19,068 bases of DNA, taken from positions 1 to 19,068 of the forward strand of contig DOFA01000266.1 of NCBI GenBank assembly GCA_003532195.1, given 5' to 3'. The notes under the pieces are model-generated. The model was not told where the DNA came from. It searched no databases and worked only from the letters and a program-made list of their open reading frames with translations. Source of the DNA: Clostridiales bacterium. GTDB taxonomy: Bacteria > Bacillota > Clostridia > Saccharofermentanales > UBA5734. Below, piece by piece: positions 14,608 to 19,068 of this stretch (position 1 is the stretch's first letter; each line of letters starts with the position of its first letter). The translations under genes were made by a program, and so were the position numbers.

Positions 14608-14668
14608 CAAATTCACCGACAATCCGCTCATAGCTTCCTTCCGCCGACCAACAGGAGTTGACAATCCA

Positions 14669-17026
14669 GTGCAGATAATCGATTTTTTCCGCAAGTATAC
14701 GCGAAGTATATCCCGGAGCCTGTTTCTCAAATTCTTCCTCGGCTATGTTCTGGTCACATTGCTGCTGGCGGCAGCTATCGGATTTTATACGCAATTTTAT
14801 ATCCTTGAGAACCTGGATGCCGAGATCGAAAGATTCGAGAAAAAGAAAATCACGGAGACCTTGAACACCCTCGATGTTCTCTTTGGCGAGATGGAGAAGC
14901 AGGCGCTGAACCAGGCCATGAATGACAAAATCCTGCAGTTTGCCTATGTCCCGCGTCAACTGATCCCGCAGAAATGGGCGGAAATCAAGAGCGTCCAGGA
15001 TCTGCTGGCCAGCTCCCTCAACTCCAGTAACTATGTCACCAACATCGGCGTTTTCTATGAAAAGAATGGTTATATTCTTGACTACAGCGGCCTGATTGAT
15101 CTAGACGACTATTATGACCGCAGCTGGTATATTGATTATCTGAAAATGACCGGCTATTCGGCAATTCTTGACACCCGCAAGGTCGCGGCCCGGCTATCCA
15201 CATCCAGCTCCCTGTATAACAACACCATCACTTTTCTGGCCCAAATACCCTACGACAGCCAGAAACGCGAAGGCGCCGTCGTTCTGAGCGTCGATGAACG
15301 CCTGGTGTCCAACCAGCTGCGAATTATTACCCAGGGCGACGACCAGGCGCTTGCCTTTATCGTTAACGCGCAGGGTACGATTATCGCTTCCAGCCAGGAG
15401 AAGTACCTGTATCAGAAAGTCACCCAGACGCTGAACATGCCGGACATCTACCTGGAACTGGCCGCGGGCGATTTTAGCCTGACCCGTGAAGACACCGACA
15501 TGATCTGCTATTTTGACAGCTCCGGCAGAAATCAATGGAAAATGTTCTACGTCGTCTCCAGAACTACGATGTACGAGAAATCTTTGACCATACGGAACAT
15601 CACCTACCTGACCTTTTTCGGCCTGGTGCTGCTCATGGGTGCGATTTCATTATTCTTCTCCCGGAAAATTTATGATCCGATCAAGAGAATAATCAGCAAT
15701 ATCCGGAGGATTTCACCAGTCAACCACGACGGTATGAGCGATGCCTCCATGATCCAGAACGAAATAGTCACCCTGCTGGAGAACAACCAGTCCCTGGAAA
15801 AGCAGCTGGGCGACAACAAGATCCTGGTTCGGGAGTCCTTTCTCAGCCAGCTGATCGCCGGCCAGCAATTCAACCTGGCGGATATCCGGGAGCGGGCCGC
15901 CTATTTGTCAATCAATCTGAATTACGAGTGGTTCAAGGTGGCGGTCATTAAAGTCCGGCCGACCGCTTTGCAGGAAATGGCCATCAAGGAAAGAGAACTC
16001 AAGAAGGCGGCGCTGCTCAGCACGGTCGAGAAAATTTTCAGCAATTTGAATCTGGATCTGGATTGCGTACACGACCCTGACGATAACCTGCTCGTTCTGC
16101 TGAAACTGGACGCATACCGGAACCTGGACGAAACGGACGCTTTGACGGAACAGACCTTGGAGGATTTCCAGAACAGCGTCGGCGAATACCTGAAACTGGC
16201 GATCAGCATTGGCGCCGGCAGGATCCAGCGCGGCATACTTGGCATCGGCGTTTCCTACAAGGAAGCCCTGGAAGCGCTGCGTTACGAGTTCCTTTATGAT
16301 GATTCGCCGGTAGTCAGCTACGCCAGGATTGCCGGCTCCCGCACCGACCTGCTTCATTACCCGGTGGAGATGGAACAGAAATTGATCACGCTGATCAACC
16401 TGGGCGATTACGAAAAAACATCCCTGACGCTCGGCGCGATGCTGGATGATATTATGAACAACAATAAGAGTTTCCCGAATATTGAAATTTGCCTGCTCAA
16501 CATCGTGGGCATCATCCAAAGATGCGTCTACGAGCTCAACGTCAACCTTAAGGATGTTTTTACCGAAGATGGCCAGATCAATCCGCCGATCAGCCAGTTT
16601 AAAAACATCCAGCAGTTTAAAGAGTGGATCAGCCAGAAATTCCGCAGCATCATCGAGTACCGTATAGACCAGCAGAAGGGCAGCGCCGGCAGCCTGATTA
16701 CGGATGTCAAGAAATATATCGAAGAGAAATATACCGAGGAGATTTCGCTGGTTTCGGTTTCCGGCCACTTCAATTACAATCCGTCTTATTTCTGCAAGAC
16801 CTTTAAGGAAAAGGCCGGCATCAGCTTTTGGGATTATGTGTCGAAAATCCGGATTGACAAATCGAAAGCCCTGCTGTCTGACACCGGAATCAGCATCGAG
16901 CAGATAGCCGGAATGGTCGGCTACAACAACCGCTTCAGTTTTATCCGGACCTTCAAGAAGCAAGTGGCGATTACACCGGGTGAATATCGGACCCGGTTCT
17001 CCAATTCGCGAACCGAACACGGGTAA
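14669..17026 (+). CDS. Membrane-bound sensor/AraC-type transcriptional regulator (YesN-like, fused sensor)
   Basis: 785 residues from GTG 14669, which has AGGAG 11 bases upstream; the open frame extends back to 14507, but the gene's own promoter lies there. After a short basic stretch, a membrane helix (about 16-38, LFLKFFLGYVLVTLLLAAAIGF) leads into an extracytoplasmic domain of about 265 residues with Cache-like character. A second helix (about 310-331) and a HAMP-like segment (SRKIYDPIKRIISNIRRI) follow. A cytoplasmic linker region of about 300 residues comes next. The C-terminal ~105 residues form the AraC double helix-turn-helix, with CKTFKEKAGISFWDYVSKIRI and FSFIRTFKKQVAITPGEYR. No histidine-kinase or receiver domain is visible, so signal and DNA binding are on one chain. 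Such proteins usually control the neighbouring sugar importer; here it sits between the divergent permease operon and the lipoprotein gene. Confidence 0.88.
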   Translation: MQIIDFFRKYTRSISRSLFLKFFLGYVLVTLLLAAAIGFYTQFYILENLDAEIERFEKKKITETLNTLDVLFGEMEKQALNQAMNDKILQFAYVPRQLIPQKWAEIKSVQDLLASSLNSSNYVTNIGVFYEKNGYILDYSGLIDLDDYYDRSWYIDYLKMTGYSAILDTRKVAARLSTSSSLYNNTITFLAQIPYDSQKREGAVVLSVDERLVSNQLRIITQGDDQALAFIVNAQGTIIASSQEKYLYQKVTQTLNMPDIYLELAAGDFSLTREDTDMICYFDSSGRNQWKMFYVVSRTTMYEKSLTIRNITYLTFFGLVLLMGAISLFFSRKIYDPIKRIISNIRRISPVNHDGMSDASMIQNEIVTLLENNQSLEKQLGDNKILVRESFLSQLIAGQQFNLADIRERAAYLSINLNYEWFKVAVIKVRPTALQEMAIKERELKKAALLSTVEKIFSNLNLDLDCVHDPDDNLLVLLKLDAYRNLDETDALTEQTLEDFQNSVGEYLKLAISIGAGRIQRGILGIGVSYKEALEALRYEFLYDDSPVVSYARIAGSRTDLLHYPVEMEQKLITLINLGDYEKTSLTLGAMLDDIMNNNKSFPNIEICLLNIVGIIQRCVYELNVNLKDVFTEDGQINPPISQFKNIQQFKEWISQKFRSIIEYRIDQQKGSAGSLITDVKKYIEEKYTEEISLVSVSGHFNYNPSYFCKTFKEKAGISFWDYVSKIRIDKSKALLSDTGISIEQIAGMVGYNNRFSFIRTFKKQVAITPGEYRTRFSNSRTEHG

Positions 17027-17080
17027 AGTCAAACTACCGCGCAGGGGCTGGATATTTTATTTTGAAATGAGGCAAGGATC

Positions 17081-17836
17081 ATGGAAAAGACTTTGGACTT
17101 TTTTGATGGTGATTGTTCGTTCGGCAGAAGGAGCATCGTTAATCCGGGCTCGTTCTACAAGCTGGAAGACCTGATCGAACAAATGAAATTTTACGGCATC
17201 GGCCGGGCACTGGTTTATCACGCGATGGCCCGGGAATACCAGCCGGTCATGGGCAACGACCTGCTGGGGCAGGAGATCGCCCGGCATAGCGAACTGGTTC
17301 CGGTCTGGGTTGTCATGCCCCATCACACGGGGGAATTCCCGGCTCCGGATCAGCTCCGGCATCAGCTGAGAAGCAATAACGTCCGTGCGGTGCGCATGTT
17401 CCCGGGAAATAGCGATCATGCCTACAGCATCGAGTCCTGGAACAGCGGCGAGCTGCTCGCCATGCTGGAGGCCAGCCGGATTGTGCTGCTGATCGGCCTG
17501 GATCAGCTGAACTGGAACGAATTGCACACCCTGTGCGCCAGTTTCCCCGAGCTTCGGGTCATCCTGTCCGGCGCCGGATACGGCAGTGACAGAAATTTAT
17601 ATCCCCTGCTCAGGAAATTCCCCAATCTCCACATCGAGACCATCGGCTACAAAACCCACAGCGGCATCGAAGAAATTTGCCGCATCTTCGGCGCGCACCG
17701 GCTGATTTTCGGCAGCGCAATGCCGCTCTATTCCGGCGGTTCAGCCGTAAGCATGATCAATTATGCCCGGATCAGCGATGAGGAAAAGCAGCTGATTGCC
17801 GCGAAAAACCTGGAAAGGTTGCTGGCGCTTGACTGA
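17081..17836 (+). CDS. Amidohydrolase-2-like TIM-barrel protein lacking usual metal ligands
   Basis: 251 residues, short for the amidohydrolase superfamily (usually ~280-350). Alternating strands and helices and the C-terminal ARISDEEKQLIAAKNLERLL (228-247) match the end of amidohydrolase-2 proteins, where a final helix follows the strand-8 motif. The expected N-terminal HxH reads DGDC (D9, D11). The strand-8 FGSD that provides the catalytic Asp reads FGSA (A213), and the strand-6 histidine segment reads ILSGAGYG. It may therefore be non-catalytic, or use a different set of residues. No signal peptide is seen. ATG start with GAGG 8 bases and AAGG 3 bases upstream. It lies 54 bases behind the sensor gene without a terminator, so it is probably co-transcribed, and is followed by a strong terminator. 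A sugar-lactone hydrolase-like or ligand-binding role is conceivable but unproven. Confidence 0.65.
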   Translation: MEKTLDFFDGDCSFGRRSIVNPGSFYKLEDLIEQMKFYGIGRALVYHAMAREYQPVMGNDLLGQEIARHSELVPVWVVMPHHTGEFPAPDQLRHQLRSNNVRAVRMFPGNSDHAYSIESWNSGELLAMLEASRIVLLIGLDQLNWNELHTLCASFPELRVILSGAGYGSDRNLYPLLRKFPNLHIETIGYKTHSGIEEICRIFGAHRLIFGSAMPLYSGGSAVSMINYARISDEEKQLIAAKNLERLLALD

Positions 17837-17866
17837 ATGAGGGGCACCCATCAGCAGGTTCTCCAG

Positions 17867-17892
17867 AAAAAGCCGGCTTCGGCCGGCTTTTT
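17867..17892 (+). terminator. Strong rho-independent terminator
   Basis: GCCGGC (17872-17877), TTCG tetraloop, GCCGGC (17882-17887), flanked by five A (17867-17871) that can pair with the five T (17888-17892). It ends the sensor/amidohydrolase transcript before the binding-protein promoter. Confidence 0.93.
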
Positions 17893-17910
17893 CCATAAAA
17901 TGCACAAATA

Positions 17911-17940
17911 TGCAACAGGTTATATAAGACTGCAACTTGA
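17911..17940 (+). promoter_or_regulatory. Candidate AraC operator upstream of the binding-protein gene
   Basis: TGCAAC occurs at 17911-17916 and again at 17931-17936, exactly 20 bases apart, with ATATAA between them. A third, imperfect box TGCACA starts 10 bases earlier at 17901. The downstream box lies in the 12-base ACTGCAACTTGA (17929-17940), which is identical to the element before the permease operon and overlaps the -35. Confidence 0.55.
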
Positions 17941-17964
17941 AGCGGTATCCGGCCAGCTTATAAT
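17937..17964 (+). promoter_or_regulatory. Promoter of the substrate-binding lipoprotein gene
   Basis: TTGAAG (17937-17942), a 16-base spacer and a perfect TATAAT (17959-17964). The transcription start should be near 17971, giving a leader of ~105 bases. The spacer length and the bases after the -10 (ATGAAA) match those of the leftward permease promoter. Confidence 0.75.
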
Positions 17965-17992
17965 GAAATTGCCGGTGTTAACACAAATCTAT

Positions 17993-18004
17993 AACTGATC
18001 AGTT
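17993..18004. repeat. 12-bp perfect palindrome in the lipoprotein-gene leader
   Basis: AACTGATCAGTT is self-complementary over all 12 bases and lies roughly +22 to +34 from the predicted transcription start. It could be an operator or chance. Confidence 0.6.
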
Positions 18005-18026
18005 CGCACAAGTCGTCAACATTATC

Positions 18027-18056
18027 GATTGTAAACGGAAAGATTATAAACGGAAA
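18027..18056. repeat. 15-bp tandem repeat in the lipoprotein-gene leader
   Basis: GATTGTAAACGGAAA (18027-18041) is followed directly by GATTATAAACGGAAA (18042-18056), 14 of 15 identical. It ends five bases before the ribosome-binding AGGAGG at 18061-18066. Confidence 0.9.
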
Positions 18057-18076
18057 ATCAAGGAGGATGGCAAGAC

Positions 18077-19068
18077 ATGATTCGTATTTCAAAGAAATCA
18101 ATAGGCCTGATGCTGGCAATCTGCCTGGTATTGTCCCTGGTCGTCACAGGCTGCGCGCCAGCGGCGACCACCCCGGCGACCACCGCGTCATCGGCCGCGA
18201 CCACGGCCGGCACAACGACAGCCGCCACAACCACAGAACCGGAAGAACCCTATGAGTTCAGTATCTTCCGTTCATCATGGACCGACCTGAATGATGAGAC
18301 AGATATAATCATCAAGCAGATCAACGAAACCCTGAACCTGAAGATCAAAATCCTGACCGCACCCTATGAGACCTGGCTGGAAAAGTACAATATTTATGTC
18401 ACATCCGGCGATATTCCGGATCTCTCGATCACAACCGGACCTGGCACAGCGAATTTCAACGACTGGGCATCCCAGGAGATTTATCTCGACCTCACGCAAA
18501 TGTATGAAGAACTTTGCCCGAATATTCAAGAATACCTGAGCGACGACATTGTCGAAGCCCATAAGATGAATGGCGGCAAGCTGTACGGCATTCCGACGCC
18601 CTCCCTCTCCGATTCCACCTTTGCCATCCGTCAGGACTGGCTCGACAACCTCAGCCTGGAAATGCCCAAAACGCTTGACGACCTGTATGCTGTCCTGAAA
18701 GCCTTTAAAGAGGACGACCCGGACGGCAACGGCTCCGACGATACCTACGGCCTCTGTGCGGAAGATACGCTCAATACGATCAACTTCGTCTTCCGTTCTT
18801 TCGGCTGCAATGTGACGCCGATTCCTGCCGAAATCTGGGTGCTGGACGCGAACGGTAAACTGACTTCCAGCCTTCTCGTTCCCGGCATGAAAGAAGCCAT
18901 TGTCTACATTACCAAACTCTATCGCGATGGTATTCTTGACCAGGAATGGATGCTGACCCAATCGCAGGCCTACAATGACAAGATTTTCACCGGTAAAGTC
19001 GGCATGATGACCACCAGCTTCCAACAGATGGTCTCCTTTACCGAAGCCAAGATCAAAGCCAATGATCC
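18077..19068 (+). CDS. Extracellular carbohydrate-binding lipoprotein of an ABC importer (LplA/YtcQ type), 3' truncated by window
   Basis: The first 330 codons are present and the frame is open to the window end; the family is usually ~500-560 residues. A type-II signal peptide is clear: MIRISKKS, a hydrophobic core (9-23) and the lipobox VTGC with the lipidated C26. A Thr/Ala-rich spacer (27-55) tethers the mature domain. That domain has features common in CUT1 binding proteins: GDIPDLSI, LYGIPTPS, RQDWLDNLSLEMPKTLDDLYAVL and the calcium-loop-like DPDGNGSDDTYG, followed by GKVGMMTTSFQ. It should capture an oligosaccharide outside the membrane and deliver it to the two permeases encoded at 12.5-14.4 kb. 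ATG start with AGGAGG 10 bases upstream; the ATG at 18067 is in another frame that ends soon. The ligand is unknown; fucosides or uronides are only suggested by genes elsewhere in the window. Confidence 0.93.
   Translation, partial: MIRISKKSIGLMLAICLVLSLVVTGCAPAATTPATTASSAATTAGTTTAATTTEPEEPYEFSIFRSSWTDLNDETDIIIKQINETLNLKIKILTAPYETWLEKYNIYVTSGDIPDLSITTGPGTANFNDWASQEIYLDLTQMYEELCPNIQEYLSDDIVEAHKMNGGKLYGIPTPSLSDSTFAIRQDWLDNLSLEMPKTLDDLYAVLKAFKEDDPDGNGSDDTYGLCAEDTLNTINFVFRSFGCNVTPIPAEIWVLDANGKLTSSLLVPGMKEAIVYITKLYRDGILDQEWMLTQSQAYNDKIFTGKVGMMTTSFQQMVSFTEAKIKAND

Noticed and set aside
15908..17032. Long minus-strand open frame (374 codons) opposite the sensor gene
   Set aside because: Antisense to the well-supported sensor/AraC coding region, with a low-complexity translation and no family resemblance.
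18275..19024. Minus-strand open frame opposite the lipoprotein gene
   Set aside because: The plus strand has signal peptide, lipobox and binding-protein motifs with a good ribosome site; the minus frame has none of these.
1..19068. Mobile elements, phage genes, CRISPR arrays, tRNA or rRNA genes
   Set aside because: No transposase, integrase, spaced direct-repeat array, terminal inverted repeats or recognisable structural RNA was found in either strand.

Overview
This window is a stretch of ordinary, densely packed chromosome from a GC-rich member of the Bacillota, most likely the Clostridia. Three things suggest this. Strong AGGAGG-type ribosome sites and GTG starts are common. The transporter is of the LplB/YtcP type with a YesN-like membrane-bound AraC sensor. 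The radical-SAM enzyme closely resembles clostridial sulfatase-maturating enzymes, and the rhomboid-like protein resembles one I recall from clostridial genomes. I see no rRNA, tRNA, CRISPR array, insertion sequence, phage gene or integration scar, and no gene-free stretch longer than about 300 bases.

Layout, left to right. (1) Bases 1-1657: the 3' end of an acyl-CoA synthetase gene with its terminator, facing a PlsC-type acyltransferase with an unusual zinc-ribbon extension. (2) 1688-4526: a back-to-back promoter region made of an 11-bp inverted repeat, then a rightward run of a rhomboid-like membrane protein, kduD (uronate catabolism) and a family-4 glycosyltransferase. (3) 4548-8094: an AraC regulator divergent from a GH29 alpha-L-fucosidase, followed by an anaerobic sulfatase-maturating radical-SAM enzyme; together these look like part of a sulfated or fucosylated glycan programme. 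(4) 8120-11356: a tightly coupled operon ilvB-ilvN-mraY-like, with 4-base ATGA overlaps at both junctions, driven by a near-consensus promoter. (5) 11327-19068: a carbohydrate ABC-importer locus. Two permeases and a MalY/PatB-type PLP enzyme run leftward. A 785-residue membrane sensor/AraC regulator, a degenerate amidohydrolase-fold protein and the substrate-binding lipoprotein (cut by the window end) run rightward.

The best-supported new observation is that the leftward permease promoter and the rightward binding-protein promoter, 3.4 kb apart on opposite strands, share an identical 12-base element at the same distance from the -10 box. A second TGYAAC half-site lies about two helical turns upstream in each. 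This makes a strong candidate operator for the AraC sensor encoded between them. No ATPase gene accompanies the importer, which fits the shared MsmX-type ATPase used by this transporter family. Other points of interest are the MraY-like gene translationally coupled to ilvBN, a Trp-to-Met change at a specificity and herbicide position of IlvB, and apparent loss of catalytic residues in the rhomboid-like and amidohydrolase-fold proteins. Nothing here amounts to a clearly undescribed system; the items are individual testable oddities.
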